Source: Pseudalkalibacillus decolorationis | GTDB lineage: Bacteria > Bacillota > Bacilli > Bacillales > Fictibacillaceae | NCBI RefSeq assembly: GCF_024609785.1 | Contig: NZ_JANHJQ010000007.1 | Coordinates: 62,001 to 126,000 of the forward strand | Direction of reading: 5' to 3' | Length of the DNA: 64,000 nt | Part shown: positions 41,799-51,322 of the stretch, piece by piece | Layout of the letters: every line of letters begins with the position of its first letter | Position numbering within the stretch: position 1 is the first letter of the stretch | Position numbers and translations under genes: made by a program | Notes under the pieces: model-generated | The model's database searches: none | What the model was told of the DNA's origin: nothing | The model's input: the letters and a program-made list of their open reading frames with translations, nothing else

Positions 41799-42812
41799 AT
41801 GAGAAGAAAGAAAGGCAGTGTATTGACGATGAAATTAGGTACAGTAGGAACGAGTCGGATTACAAATTCATTTATTAATGCAGCAGGACAAAGTGAAAAA
41901 TTAGAGTTGAGTGCCGTCTATTCACGATCGATTGAAAATGCAAGTCAAATCGCCAATACATATAACGCACCTCATACGTTTGATGATTTAGAACAAATGG
42001 CAAAAAGCGAGCACATTGATATCGTTTATATAGCTTCACCAAATTCTCTTCATTATCAACAAGCCAAATTGTTTTTAAAGCATAACAAGCATGTAATTTG
42101 TGAAAAACCAATCTTTTCGAATACAGCAGAATGGGACGATACCTATCAACTTGCCAAAGAAAATAGAGTGTTTTTATTTGAAGCGATGCGCAATATTCAT
42201 TCACCAAATTCGAAAATTCTCAAACAGCAAATAACCAAGGCAGGAAAATTACGTAGTGCAATCCTACACTATATCCAATACTCCTCACGTTATAATTTAT
42301 ATTTAAAAGGGGAAGAACCAAATATCTTTTCATCTGTTTTTTCTGGCGGGGCTCTTGTAGATCTAGGTGTTTATCCTATTAGTCTGGCTGTTACCTTATT
42401 CGGTGAACCCGATAACATTTCCTACCATCCGATTATGTTACGAAGTGGAGTTGATGGAGGCGGGACACTAATTTTAGAATACAATGGTTTTGTTTGTACG
42501 GTTCTTTGTTCTAAAATATCTCATTCACACATCCCATCAGAAATTCATGGTGAAGAGGGTTCATTTATACTTGACCACGTTGCCCCTATTAATAAGCTTC
42601 AATTTGTCGATAGTCATACAAAAGAGAGTGAAAACCTTGAAATTCCCCAGTATGAAAACGATATAATCTATGAGATTGAAGAGTTCACAAGGATTATTGA
42701 AACAAATAACTTTAAAGAGTATGAGGAATTAATGAAGATAAGTCGAATCGTTCTGAAGATAACAGAAACCGCTCGAAAACAAAATAATATAGTGTTTGAA
42801 GTAGAAAAATGA
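41799..42812 (+). CDS. Gfo/Idh/MocA family oxidoreductase
   Basis: A 337-residue NAD(P)-dependent dehydrogenase. The Rossmann start is KLGTVGTSRITNSFI, followed by SAVYSRS, YIASPNSLHYQQAKLFLKHNKHVICEKPI (the conserved EKP) and SGGALVDLGVYPISLAV (the GGGxxxDxGxH/Y motif). It probably oxidises or isomerises a sugar or inositol-like substrate. Two starts are possible: the ATG at 41799 after AAAAAGGAAA, used here, or the ATG at 41829, ten codons later, immediately before the Rossmann strand. Last gene of the small cluster. Confidence 0.88.
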   Translation: MRRKKGSVLTMKLGTVGTSRITNSFINAAGQSEKLELSAVYSRSIENASQIANTYNAPHTFDDLEQMAKSEHIDIVYIASPNSLHYQQAKLFLKHNKHVICEKPIFSNTAEWDDTYQLAKENRVFLFEAMRNIHSPNSKILKQQITKAGKLRSAILHYIQYSSRYNLYLKGEEPNIFSSVFSGGALVDLGVYPISLAVTLFGEPDNISYHPIMLRSGVDGGGTLILEYNGFVCTVLCSKISHSHIPSEIHGEEGSFILDHVAPINKLQFVDSHTKESENLEIPQYENDIIYEIEEFTRIIETNNFKEYEELMKISRIVLKITETARKQNNIVFEVEK

Positions 42813-43025
42813 AAATAGTATTTCCTGAAATAATAGGAGATGAATGAGAAATAAAAGAGGTTAAATTATAAATAACTCGAGCAAAAGAACTAAAAAGGAT
42901 TGCTGAGAAAACAGAATAGGTTCTTCAAACGGTAAGATAAAATGTGAGAACCCACGAATATCAGAGTGCTGACCAATGTAGAGGTCTTTGCTCGTGCCGT
43001 GCGCCAGACAGTTTCGTTTCATATC

Positions 43026-43083
43026 AGTGCAACTAAGTCGATCACCTGCTCAAGGCTTGGCGCTAGCAAAAAAAATTCTTTAT
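43026..43083 (+). repeat. degenerate family B right part
   Basis: AGTGCAACTAAGTCGATCAC, then CTCAAGGCTTGGCGCTAGC and AATTCTTTA follow the order of the right half of copy B2 (52475-52531) but with many changes. The head is missing. The rest of the 42813-43216 gap contains a hairpin at 43136 and no gene that I can support. Confidence 0.6.
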
Positions 43084-43135
43084 GTGAATAAGGATTGAGT
43101 GCAACAGCAAAAGTTTCAAATTGCATTTTGAGCAT

Positions 43136-43168
43136 AGAAGATGTTCAACAGCAACTTGAACATCTTCT
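43136..43168. terminator. perfect 13-bp hairpin at the end of the glycerate operon
   Basis: AGAAGATGTTCAA (43136-43148) pairs exactly with 43156-43168. It lies 48 bp beyond the GntP stop. The T-run is clearer on the plus strand, so it may serve either direction. Confidence 0.65.
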
Positions 43169-43216
43169 ACCATTTTTCTTTCTTGGTTAACTGTAGCACT
43201 TGCTCCATATGGATTA

Positions 43217-44563
43217 TTAAACGAGGATTATCCACAAAATCATCGTTGTGATAATTGTGATGATCCCTTGCAATAAAGTAGCCATTGTCTGGGCTTTGTA
43301 GGCATCTGTCACTTTCATTCCGGTGAATTCTGTAACTACCCAGAAAAAGCTGTCATTTACATGGCTAACCGTCATCGCCCCTGCTCCAACCGCCATGACC
43401 ACTAAGGCCAGAGGAACTGCTCCTTCAATTCCGATTGTCGGAAGCATAGGCGCAATCAGCGATGAGGTGATCACCAAGGATGCTGTTGAAGAACCTTGAG
43501 CTGTCTTTAAAGCGGCGGCAATAAGGAAAGGAATCAACAGGAATAACGAGCCGCTCAAAATATTTCCAATATCCCAGCTTTGAATGATTTCTGCAATGCC
43601 TGTATTTTTGATAACTGTACCAAACGCACCACCAGCTCCTGTAATTAACAGTATAGGAGCGGCGTCTAACAATGCTTCACCAATCCATTTAGTTAACGTT
43701 TCTTCATCGTATCTAGGCAGTAACGTAAGTGCGGCAATGACACCTGCCAATAACGCAATTACAGGTTTCCCTAAGAAAATAAAAAAATCCGCAATACTTC
43801 CCTCTATTCCCAGAGCAGTTAGGACTGAACCGATTCCAATTAAAACAATTGGTAAGATAATGGGTAAGAAAGCTTGGAAAGCAGATGGCATTTTACCGAA
43901 TGAGCGAACGATTTCATCATAATCATAATCCATCTCGTTTCCATCATCTTCAACTTTAATTTTGCTGGCAACCTTTGTCGCCCAAAAGTAGCCGACAACT
44001 ACGGCAGGAATCGCCACAATTAATCCGATTAAGATAATGGTACCCAAGAACCCCTCTGCACCGATATTCCCTGCAGCGGCAATTGGACCTGGAGTCGGTG
44101 GTACTAGCGTATGAGTGGCATAAAGACCAGTTGCAAGCGCAACAGACATCGATGCAACAGCTACTTTTGCCCGCTTGGCCAAAGCTTTTCTTAAACTAGA
44201 TAAAATGACGAAACTAGAATCACAAAAAACGGGAATGGAAACAATATAGCCGATCAAACTCATCGCAAGTTGTGGTCTTTTGGGACCGACAACACGAAGG
44301 ACGACCTCTGCCATACGCAACGCAGCCCCAGTCTTTTCCAATATTGTCCCGATGATGGTACCGAAAATGATGACAAGACCGATACTCGTCATCAATCCTC
44401 CAAATCCACTGTTAATATTTTCTACGATTTTATCTAATGGCATACCTGAAGCAAATCCGACGAATAATGTTCCTAACAAAAGTGAAAGGAATGGATGTAG
44501 CTTAAATTTCGTTGTTGCAATTACAATCAATAAAACCCCAATGACTAAAACAAAAAATAACAT
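43217..44563 (-). CDS. GntP family permease (probable glycerate/gluconate uptake)
   Basis: A 448-residue protein with about twelve helices. GntP landmarks are KFKLHPFLSLLLGTLFVGFASGMPLDKI, GFGGLMTSIGLVIIFGTIIGTILEKTGAA, SIPVFCDSSFVILSSL and THTLVPPTPGPIAAAGNIGA near residues 130-165. It lies 28 bp downstream of a glycerate kinase gene and opposite a CdaR regulator, so glycerate (or a sugar acid degraded to it) is the likely substrate. AGGAGGGAAATAC precedes the ATG. Confidence 0.92.
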   Translation of the reverse strand: MLFFVLVIGVLLIVIATTKFKLHPFLSLLLGTLFVGFASGMPLDKIVENINSGFGGLMTSIGLVIIFGTIIGTILEKTGAALRMAEVVLRVVGPKRPQLAMSLIGYIVSIPVFCDSSFVILSSLRKALAKRAKVAVASMSVALATGLYATHTLVPPTPGPIAAAGNIGAEGFLGTIILIGLIVAIPAVVVGYFWATKVASKIKVEDDGNEMDYDYDEIVRSFGKMPSAFQAFLPIILPIVLIGIGSVLTALGIEGSIADFFIFLGKPVIALLAGVIAALTLLPRYDEETLTKWIGEALLDAAPILLITGAGGAFGTVIKNTGIAEIIQSWDIGNILSGSLFLLIPFLIAAALKTAQGSSTASLVITSSLIAPMLPTIGIEGAVPLALVVMAVGAGAMTVSHVNDSFFWVVTEFTGMKVTDAYKAQTMATLLQGIITIITTMILWIILV

Positions 44564-44591
44564 GTATTTCCCTCCTGAATTTCCCTATTTT

Positions 44592-45731
44592 CTACTTTTG
44601 AAAAGATGCTAAATAAGTGCGCATGACTTGCTCGGCTGCGGATTCCAAGAATTCAGCCCCTCTTTCTATCGCTTCTTGAAGCGTTATGGGGGCGCTTACA
44701 ATGCTGTGGACACTTGTAATCCCGTGTTGATATAACTCCTCAATCCCTTTTCCAATCGAACCGGAAAGGACAAATACAGGAATCCCTTGCTTCTTCGCTT
44801 CCTCGGCAACTCCCATTGGCGTTTTTCCAGAGGCCGTTTGAAAATCAATTTGACCTTCCCCTGTGAATACGCACCCTGTATCGCGTAATTTTTCTTTCAG
44901 TTTTGTGTATTCAACGATGATGTCAATCCCTCTTTTTGTTCTAGCAGGGAAGAAGGCTTGGAATGCCCCGCCAATTCCGCCTGCCGCACCAGCACCTGGC
45001 TTGTCATGTAAACGAATTCCTTTTTTACTTTCAACCAAATCGGCCCAAGCAGATAATTGAATATCGAGAAATTCTACCATGACATTTGTTGCTCCTTTTT
45101 GCGGACCAAACACATATGAAGCACCATTCGGTCCTATTAAAGGATTTTGCACATCGGATGCAATCAAAAATTCACACGTCGCTATTCTAGGATCAAAATC
45201 CTGCTCATCAATTTCAACAATACTCGCAAGTTTAGCACCACCGTAACCGACTGAATTGTCGTCTGAATCCAGTAACTTCATCCCCAAAGCTTGGAGCATT
45301 CCGATTCCGCCATCATTGGTAGCGCTTCCACCGATAGCAAGAATAAATTTTCGATAGCCATCGTCCATTGCTTTTTTTATTAATTCCCCAGTTCCGTAAG
45401 TGGTGGCGAACAGTGGATTTCGTTCCTCTGGCTCGATCAGTATTAGACCGGAAGCACTGGCCATTTCGATAACACAGGTTTCTTGATCGCCTAGAATTCC
45501 ATAGGCAGCCTGAACACTATCTAACATTGGCCCCATCACCGTCACTTCTACCTTTCGACCATTTGTTGCGGCTACTAAACTATCCATTGTACCTTCTCCG
45601 CCATCTGCAACTGGCACTAAAACTGTCTCTGCTTTCGGCAATGCCTTTTTAATTCCTCGCTCCATCGCCAACGAAGCTTCTAATGCTGTCAAACTTCCTT
45701 TAAAAGAATCTGGTGCAATCACAATCTTCAT
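44592..45731 (-). CDS. glxK: glycerate kinase (GlxK/GarK family)
   Basis: A 379-residue enzyme that phosphorylates D-glycerate, probably to 2-phosphoglycerate, feeding glycolysis. Family landmarks: IAPDSFKGSLTALEASLAMERG, VADGGEGTMDSL, FILAIGGSATNDGGIGMLQALG, FLIASDVQNPLIGPNGASYVFGPQKGA and VFTGEGQIDFQTASGKTPMGVA. Together with the permease it forms a two-gene operon; the CdaR-type regulator is divergent across 149 bp. A GGTGGAGGCTAC site precedes the ATG. Confidence 0.95.
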   Translation of the reverse strand: MKIVIAPDSFKGSLTALEASLAMERGIKKALPKAETVLVPVADGGEGTMDSLVAATNGRKVEVTVMGPMLDSVQAAYGILGDQETCVIEMASASGLILIEPEERNPLFATTYGTGELIKKAMDDGYRKFILAIGGSATNDGGIGMLQALGMKLLDSDDNSVGYGGAKLASIVEIDEQDFDPRIATCEFLIASDVQNPLIGPNGASYVFGPQKGATNVMVEFLDIQLSAWADLVESKKGIRLHDKPGAGAAGGIGGAFQAFFPARTKRGIDIIVEYTKLKEKLRDTGCVFTGEGQIDFQTASGKTPMGVAEEAKKQGIPVFVLSGSIGKGIEELYQHGITSVHSIVSAPITLQEAIERGAEFLESAAEQVMRTYLASFQK

Positions 45732-45880
45732 GTAGCCTCCACCTTTATTTACTATTGTTTAATTTATTATAATCTTCTGTTATTTATTATTCATCGTATA
45801 TCATGAACAAAAAATAGCATGACTCTTTCGAATTTTTTATCTATACTATACAAAAAGGCAATTTTTTTAGGATGATCTAT

Positions 45881-46981
45881 ATGTTAACGCAGGAAATCGC
45901 ATCAGAAATTGTAAAACAAACGACAATCAGGCTTAATAGAAATATCAATATTATGAATAAAAAAGGAACCATCATAGCCTCGGGCGACCCAAACCGAATT
46001 AATCAAGTACATTTTGGGGCAGTGGAGGTTTTTCGGACCGGAAAGGCTTTGATCATTAATGAACATGGTCCTCATCAATGGGAAGGTGCACTTCCAGGAA
46101 TCAATCTTCCCATCGAGTTTCAACAGTTAATTATTGGTGTAATCGGGATTACCGGAAACCCAAAAGAGATTATGGAGTTTGGCGAATTAGTAAAAATGAT
46201 CACCGAAATGATGATTCAGCAGTCCTTCATGACAGAACAACTTGAGTGGAAGCAGCGGTTAAAAGAACTTGTTTTTGAAGATTTGTTAGAGGATTCATTC
46301 AATCAAGAATTGGTTCAACAAAGACTCAATTTAATCGGAACTAAATTAGAACCTCCCTATCAAGTAGCGGTCCTCCAAATTGGAACGAATCAGTTGAAAA
46401 GAAGTGATTATATTCAAATATTCGAGGATATTTTTGATAAGACGCATACACTGATTGGGTTTTTTCACGCTAACCGACTATTCATCCTTACTTCAAAACT
46501 TCCTGAAACACGGGTAAAACAAAAATTGCTGACGGTTATACAACAATTGAAATCAAGAGGCATCATCTCCCCAAGAATTGGAATCGGATTGGTCGTAGAG
46601 ACCGAACCTCATATTCATCATTCGTTTGACCAATCATTATCCGCATTAACATTAGGTAACAGTGTACAAGATTTAATTACATATACAGAAGTTGAAACTA
46701 AAGCGCTTATAGATGGACTTGATGAACAGACAAAGCAACAATTTATCGAAAGGATTTTAGGCGATTTATCGGATAAATTGATAGATACGTTAGAACATTT
46801 CTTTGCAAGCAACCTTAACCTAGGAAAATGTGCAAAAAGAATGTACCTTCATCGAAATTCCCTTATTTACAGAATCAAAAAAATCAAAGAGCACACGGGC
46901 TATGATCCACAGCAATTAAACGACGTTATTACCTTACAACTTGCTGTTTGGATCAATCAGATGTATAAGAAACGAGTATAG
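45881..46981 (+). CDS. cdaR: CdaR family sugar-diacid/glycerate regulator
   Basis: A 366-residue regulator. The N-terminal sugar-diacid recognition domain (LTQEIASEIVKQTTIRLNRNINIMNKKGTIIASGDPNRINQVH) is followed by a GGDEF-like middle part and a C-terminal PucR-type helix-turn-helix (FFASNLNLGKCAKRMYLHRNSLIYRIKKIKEHTGYDPQQ). CdaR proteins activate glycerate and glucarate genes in response to glycerate. The ATG at 45881 is preferred to 45872 because AGGATG lies 6 nt upstream. It is divergent from the kinase-permease operon it presumably controls. Confidence 0.92.
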   Translation: MLTQEIASEIVKQTTIRLNRNINIMNKKGTIIASGDPNRINQVHFGAVEVFRTGKALIINEHGPHQWEGALPGINLPIEFQQLIIGVIGITGNPKEIMEFGELVKMITEMMIQQSFMTEQLEWKQRLKELVFEDLLEDSFNQELVQQRLNLIGTKLEPPYQVAVLQIGTNQLKRSDYIQIFEDIFDKTHTLIGFFHANRLFILTSKLPETRVKQKLLTVIQQLKSRGIISPRIGIGLVVETEPHIHHSFDQSLSALTLGNSVQDLITYTEVETKALIDGLDEQTKQQFIERILGDLSDKLIDTLEHFFASNLNLGKCAKRMYLHRNSLIYRIKKIKEHTGYDPQQLNDVITLQLAVWINQMYKKRV

Positions 46982-47072
46982 CGTTAATACGCCAACATTT
47001 ATCATGAAGGATTTTGTATAGAAACTGTTTAAAAGCTGGTCTTAATGATGAAATCCAGATAAGGGGGAGACT

Positions 47073-47612
47073 ATGAATTTTGAAAATGAGTATTTGAAAG
47101 TTGTACAAGAAAGGTGTAAGAGTATAAAAAGCCTTGGGGATAAGACAGTGAGTCAATTATCAGAAGACAATATTCATTGGACTTTAAACGACGGGTCGAA
47201 TAGTGTTGCAGTTATCGTAAAACATTTAAGTGGGAATATGGTGTCCAGATGGTCTGATTTTTTAATATCAGATGGGGAAAAACCTTTTAGGAACCGGGAA
47301 CAAGAATTTGAAGATAATATATCATCTAAACAAGAATTGATTAATATATGGGAAAAAGGTTGGGCTGTTTTTTTTGAAGCATTAAGTGATTTAGGAGAGC
47401 AAGATTTATTAAAAAAAGTATATATTCGTGGTGAAAGTCATACAGCACTTGATGCGATAGAAAGACAGGTAGCTCATTATGCTTATCATATTGGACAAAT
47501 CGTTTATATCGGGAAGCAATTAAAAGGTGAGTATTGGGAAAGCCTTAGTATTCCAAAAGGAAAATCGGAAGAATACCTTCAACAAATGCTAAGACGACAT
47601 CAGTCAAAATAA
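47073..47612 (+). CDS. DUF1572 (DinB-like) protein
   Basis: A 179-residue four-helix-bundle protein of the DinB superfamily. Family features are the helix with VIVKHLSGNMVSRWSDFL (first metal His) and RQVAHYAYHIGQIVYIGKQLKG, where the HxxxH-like pair would complete a metal site. DUF1572 members are related to bacillithiol-dependent transferases, but the substrate is unknown. GATAAGGGGGAG precedes the ATG. Monocistronic, ending in a family B hairpin. Confidence 0.85.
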   Translation: MNFENEYLKVVQERCKSIKSLGDKTVSQLSEDNIHWTLNDGSNSVAVIVKHLSGNMVSRWSDFLISDGEKPFRNREQEFEDNISSKQELINIWEKGWAVFFEALSDLGEQDLLKKVYIRGESHTALDAIERQVAHYAYHIGQIVYIGKQLKGEYWESLSIPKGKSEEYLQQMLRRHQSK

Positions 47613-47633
47613 ATTAAATTGGCTGTATGTCTA

Positions 47634-47665
47634 AAGAAAACTTGGCGCTAGCCAAGTTTTCTTTA
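47634..47665. repeat. family B mini-copy: terminator-like inverted repeat
   Basis: AAAGAAA-CTTGGC, loop GCTA, GCCAAGTTTTCTTT: nearly the same as 4966-4999. It lies between the convergent DUF1572 and BceB-like genes and should end transcription both ways. A head-like piece GAGAAAGTATGAAACTT follows at 47679. Confidence 0.8.
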
Positions 47666-47721
47666 GATGGTTATAGGTGAGAAAGTATGAAACTTTGTTG
47701 TATAGATTAAGGGCGCTTCCC

Positions 47722-49677
47722 TTACCTATTCACGATTTTATTGTAGGAGTTCACTGCGAACATGTAATAAATAAGATAGATAATTATATAAGCCGACATG
47801 GAAATAAGTATGGGTAAAGTTATATTGACCCCTATCAAATTCGATAATAAATTCGTGCATATTTCGATTATCACAATACAATGCATAATTCCTACAGCTA
47901 AAGGTAATGCGAAAACAAAGAATAATTGTTTGACGATTGATGAGCGTATTTCCTTTTTACTTACGCCTATTTTACGAAGAATCTCATAACGCCCCTTATC
48001 CGAATTGGCTTCCGTAAGCTGTTTAAAGTAAATCATACTACCAGTAGCAGCTAAGAACACAAGTCCCAGAAATCCAAATGTAAATAGAAATAATCCTGTT
48101 CCTTCTAATCCTTCCTTATATCCCGTATAGAACGTGCTCAGTTGATTCTCTTCTGTCGCTAGCTTGTTTAGTTTTCCCGAGGTTTCTTTTGTATCTTTCT
48201 GATCAGCTACATCATAGGCTTTGAAGATTATTGGAGTCAATTGATTTTCGATGTCAGTATACATGGAATCACTGACCACCACATAAACATCAGGATAACT
48301 CCAACTCATTATCCTATCATCTAACATCTCCACGAATTCCAACTTGCGGGTATCTTTAGGTAATTTTATCGAAATGGAATATCCCTTATAATCAGAAAAA
48401 GTCTCATCTGTATATAGAGGTTGTATAACTGCCGCTTCTTTCCGAGAAAGCTGTACAGTTTCATCTCTCTCTAGTTCTTTAACTACCTTATTATACGTAC
48501 TTTCAGAAACGAGTTTAACAGGTTTCTCATTAGCAAACTCTTTTGTTATGTGTGCCAGATAATTTGGAACAGTAGTATCTGAACTGTCCAATCCTACTTT
48601 AATGACTGGGATACTCATTTGCGTTATGACTGGATGTTCTTTATCCGCTGTAATAATGCTTTCTACTTTTTCATCAATCGCCTTCCCTGTTGAAAGATGC
48701 GTGTAGCTAAATGGAGTAGCCTGGTTTGCATGTATTGAGTTGCTGTAATATTGGCTGAAAATGATGCTGATAGCACTTAATGTTATTGCACTGAGTAAAG
48801 CAATAATCGAAAATGTGCGGGCATTTCCTTTTATCCGGTACATTAAATGCGATGTACCGATTAGATTCATTCCACGGTAATACCGAGTTTTGTTTTTTTG
48901 TGCCATCTTTAACATGAATACGGTAACAGATCGGAATAACAGATAAGTTCCGATGACAATTCCGACTAAAATGGAAGAAAGAAGTGTGAAGAAATACTGA
49001 TTTGTAAGTTCTGCAGGAAACGGCTTTAAAGCAAGCCAGTAACTGATTGCTAAAAAAACAATTGCCAGGCCGGCTGTAATGATCGAAGCTTTAGGAGCTT
49101 CCTCGCCTTCCTTTTCAGCTCGAAATAGTTCAATTAATTGGAACCGATAAATCAACCGATAGCCTTGAATCGAAGTAAATAAGATCAGAATAGCAAATAC
49201 AATACTTGTATTAATGATTGCCTCAAGCGAAATGGTGAAATCTACTTCAACCTCTGAACCTAACAGTTTTATTAACATCATCGAAAATAATTTAGAAAGC
49301 AATGTTCCAAGAAAGATCCCTGTTATAAGGACAACTGCTCCCATAATTAAATTTTCGTAAAAGAGCATTTGACCAATTTTCTTTTTCCGTACACCGAGTA
49401 AGGAATATAGTCCAATTTCTTTCTTGCGCCTCTTCATGAAAAAGGAATTCGAATACAAAATAAATACGGCAACGAATAGGATTAAGACAACAGATGCTAC
49501 CATAAATGTGGTTTGCATACTTTTAGACAATTCGATACTTCTTTGGATTTCCTTACTATACTGTAAAGAAACAAAGGTGAAATAAATGACGACACTTAAT
49601 AGCATGGAAAGGAAATAGATTACATAGTTTTGAAAATTTCCTTTGATATTTTTCCTAGCGATACTAAATAACGTCAT
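47722..49677 (-). CDS. BceB-like FtsX-domain ABC transporter permease
   Basis: A 651-residue permease. It has ten predicted helices: one at the N-terminus (YVIYFLSMLLSVVIYFTFV), three in the first FtsX part, more around residues 195-305, a large extracellular domain at about residues 310-500, and a final three-helix FtsX part. This size and layout is that of Bce/Psd-type transporters, which sense and remove bacitracin, lantibiotics or other lipid II-binding peptides; the external domain sets specificity. The start overlaps the ATPase gene by 14 bp. It pairs with the BceRS-like system upstream. Confidence 0.9.
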   Translation of the reverse strand: MTLFSIARKNIKGNFQNYVIYFLSMLLSVVIYFTFVSLQYSKEIQRSIELSKSMQTTFMVASVVLILFVAVFILYSNSFFMKRRKKEIGLYSLLGVRKKKIGQMLFYENLIMGAVVLITGIFLGTLLSKLFSMMLIKLLGSEVEVDFTISLEAIINTSIVFAILILFTSIQGYRLIYRFQLIELFRAEKEGEEAPKASIITAGLAIVFLAISYWLALKPFPAELTNQYFFTLLSSILVGIVIGTYLLFRSVTVFMLKMAQKNKTRYYRGMNLIGTSHLMYRIKGNARTFSIIALLSAITLSAISIIFSQYYSNSIHANQATPFSYTHLSTGKAIDEKVESIITADKEHPVITQMSIPVIKVGLDSSDTTVPNYLAHITKEFANEKPVKLVSESTYNKVVKELERDETVQLSRKEAAVIQPLYTDETFSDYKGYSISIKLPKDTRKLEFVEMLDDRIMSWSYPDVYVVVSDSMYTDIENQLTPIIFKAYDVADQKDTKETSGKLNKLATEENQLSTFYTGYKEGLEGTGLFLFTFGFLGLVFLAATGSMIYFKQLTEANSDKGRYEILRKIGVSKKEIRSSIVKQLFFVFALPLAVGIMHCIVIIEICTNLLSNLIGVNITLPILISMSAYIIIYLIYYMFAVNSYNKIVNR

Positions 49678-50431
49678 TCGTACCGCCCCCTAAAACAGCA
49701 AGGACATCTAACACCTTATTAAAGAACTCTTTTCGGGATACATTACCCTTTACTAATTCTGTGAAAATCTTGCCATCTTTTATAAATAGAACCCGTTTGC
49801 AGTAGCTTGCTGCAAATGCATCATGCGTTACCATTAAAACGGTCGCTTTCCTTTGTTCATTTAAGCCTTTCAAACTCTCCAATAAGTCCGTTGCAGATTT
49901 AGAATCTAAAGCCCCAGTCGGTTCATCAGCTAATAGCAAGCTTGGATTCGATATGATAGCACGGGATGCTGCTGTACGTTGTTTTTGTCCTCCTGATATT
50001 TGGTAGGGGTATTTTTCTAAAATAGGTCGGATTCCAAACGTATCGGCAATTTCATTCACTCTTTGTTCTAGTTCCTTTATGTTCACTTTTGCTAGAGCAA
50101 GCGGCAGGATGATATTTTCCTTAACCGTCAATGTATCTAACAGATTATAATCTTGAAAAAGGAATCCGAGGTTATCACGGCGAAAACGTGATAATCGTTC
50201 TTCGTTCATATTTAAAATACTTATGCCATCTATGACGATATCACCTGATGTGGGCTGATCAATTGTTGCCAAAACATTGAGTAACGTAGATTTACCAGCA
50301 CCAGAAGGCCCCATAATTCCAACAAATTCGCCTTCAACTATAGTCAAATCAATCTCATCCAGGGCTGTAAACATATTCCCTTTTGCACCGTAGACCTTCT
50401 TAATTCTTTTTGCTTCTACAACTGTTTTCAT
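49664..50431 (-). CDS. BceA-like ABC transporter ATP-binding protein
   Basis: A 255-residue ATPase of the MacB/LolD type. Walker A is GPSGAGKST, Q-loop FQDYNLLDTLTVKENI, signature ISGGQKQRTAASRA (ISGGQ in place of LSGGQ), Walker B LLLADEPTGALD and a D/H-loop VTHD. It energises the permease encoded by the overlapping downstream gene. The 219-bp divergent region to the response regulator holds a TTACAA-N7-TTGTAA dyad. It starts with GGAGGAATATATAA upstream of the ATG. Confidence 0.93.
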   Translation of the reverse strand: MKTVVEAKRIKKVYGAKGNMFTALDEIDLTIVEGEFVGIMGPSGAGKSTLLNVLATIDQPTSGDIVIDGISILNMNEERLSRFRRDNLGFLFQDYNLLDTLTVKENIILPLALAKVNIKELEQRVNEIADTFGIRPILEKYPYQISGGQKQRTAASRAIISNPSLLLADEPTGALDSKSATDLLESLKGLNEQRKATVLMVTHDAFAASYCKRVLFIKDGKIFTELVKGNVSRKEFFNKVLDVLAVLGGGTNDVI

Positions 50432-50511
50432 TTATATATTCCTCCGAGTATTTGATAACTGCTTATAGATCTATCCTACGGTGCATTGGATTAGGTAACC
50501 ATCGAATCAAC

Positions 50512-50530
50512 TTACAACTGCACATTGTAA
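50512..50530. promoter_or_regulatory. candidate response-regulator operator upstream of bceAB-like genes
   Basis: TTACAA (50512-50517), 7 bp, TTGTAA (50525-50530), a perfect dyad 81 bp before the ATPase start and 121 bp before the response regulator. BceR-type regulators bind inverted repeats of the TNACA...TGTNA kind. Confidence 0.6.
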
Positions 50531-50650
50531 CCTTACATTTTTGTCACTCATAATGAAAACCTTTGTATAAAAGAATATACTTAAAGGACTTGAATCACGA
50601 GTGTTGTAACAAAATTTAATCGTATCTTTAGCACATTTGGAGGAGAAGTG

Positions 50651-51322
50651 ATGAAAATAATGATTGTTGAAGACGATGTAACTATTAGAGATATGGTGGC
50701 GGAAGCATTGTCTAAATGGGGTTTTGAAACGGTGAAAGTGGAAGACTTCAATCAAGTACTGAAGATGTTTCTTAACGAAAACCCTCATCTCGTGCTAATG
50801 GATATAAATCTGCCTTCATTTGATGGATTTTACTGGTGTAATAAAATACGTGATGTATCCAAGGTACCCATCATCTTTCTCTCATCTCGAAACACACCAA
50901 TGGATATGGTGATGTCGATGAATACAGGCGGAGATGACTTTATACAAAAACCATTCTATTCAGATGTACTTGTTGCAAAAATCAATGCCTTGCTACGCAG
51001 GACTTACTCTTATGTCGAGGTTCAGCCAAACGCCATCGAGCATGAGGGTGTCGTATTGAACATTAAGGACGGAGATGTTTTCTATAAAGAACAAAAAGCT
51101 GAGCTTACAAAAAACGAATTCAAAATCCTGCATATCCTTATGCAGAAAACTGGAACGATTGTGAGCAGGGAAACGATCATGCGTAGTCTTTGGGAGGATG
51201 AGAGCTTTGTAGATGATAATACGTTAACAGTGAACATTACTCGTCTACGGAAAAAGCTATCCCAACTGGGCAAAGAAAACTACATTATTACAAAGAAAGG
51301 ACAAGGATATCTAATCCAATGA
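50651..51322 (+). CDS. BceR-like OmpR-family response regulator
   Basis: A 223-residue protein. The receiver domain has the acidic pair VEDD, the phospho-acceptor Asp in LVLMDINLP, FLSSRN and the lysine in IQKPF. The C-terminal winged helix contains LTKNEFKILHILMQ, RETIMRSLWEDESFVDDNTLTVNITRLRKKL and a YLIQ end. It should activate the divergent ABC operon on phosphorylation by the adjacent kinase. That kinase is interrupted by a stop codon, so signalling may be lost or rerouted. GGAGGAGAAGTG precedes the ATG; its stop overlaps the kinase start by 4 bp. Confidence 0.93.
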   Translation: MKIMIVEDDVTIRDMVAEALSKWGFETVKVEDFNQVLKMFLNENPHLVLMDINLPSFDGFYWCNKIRDVSKVPIIFLSSRNTPMDMVMSMNTGGDDFIQKPFYSDVLVAKINALLRRTYSYVEVQPNAIEHEGVVLNIKDGDVFYKEQKAELTKNEFKILHILMQKTGTIVSRETIMRSLWEDESFVDDNTLTVNITRLRKKLSQLGKENYIITKKGQGYLIQ

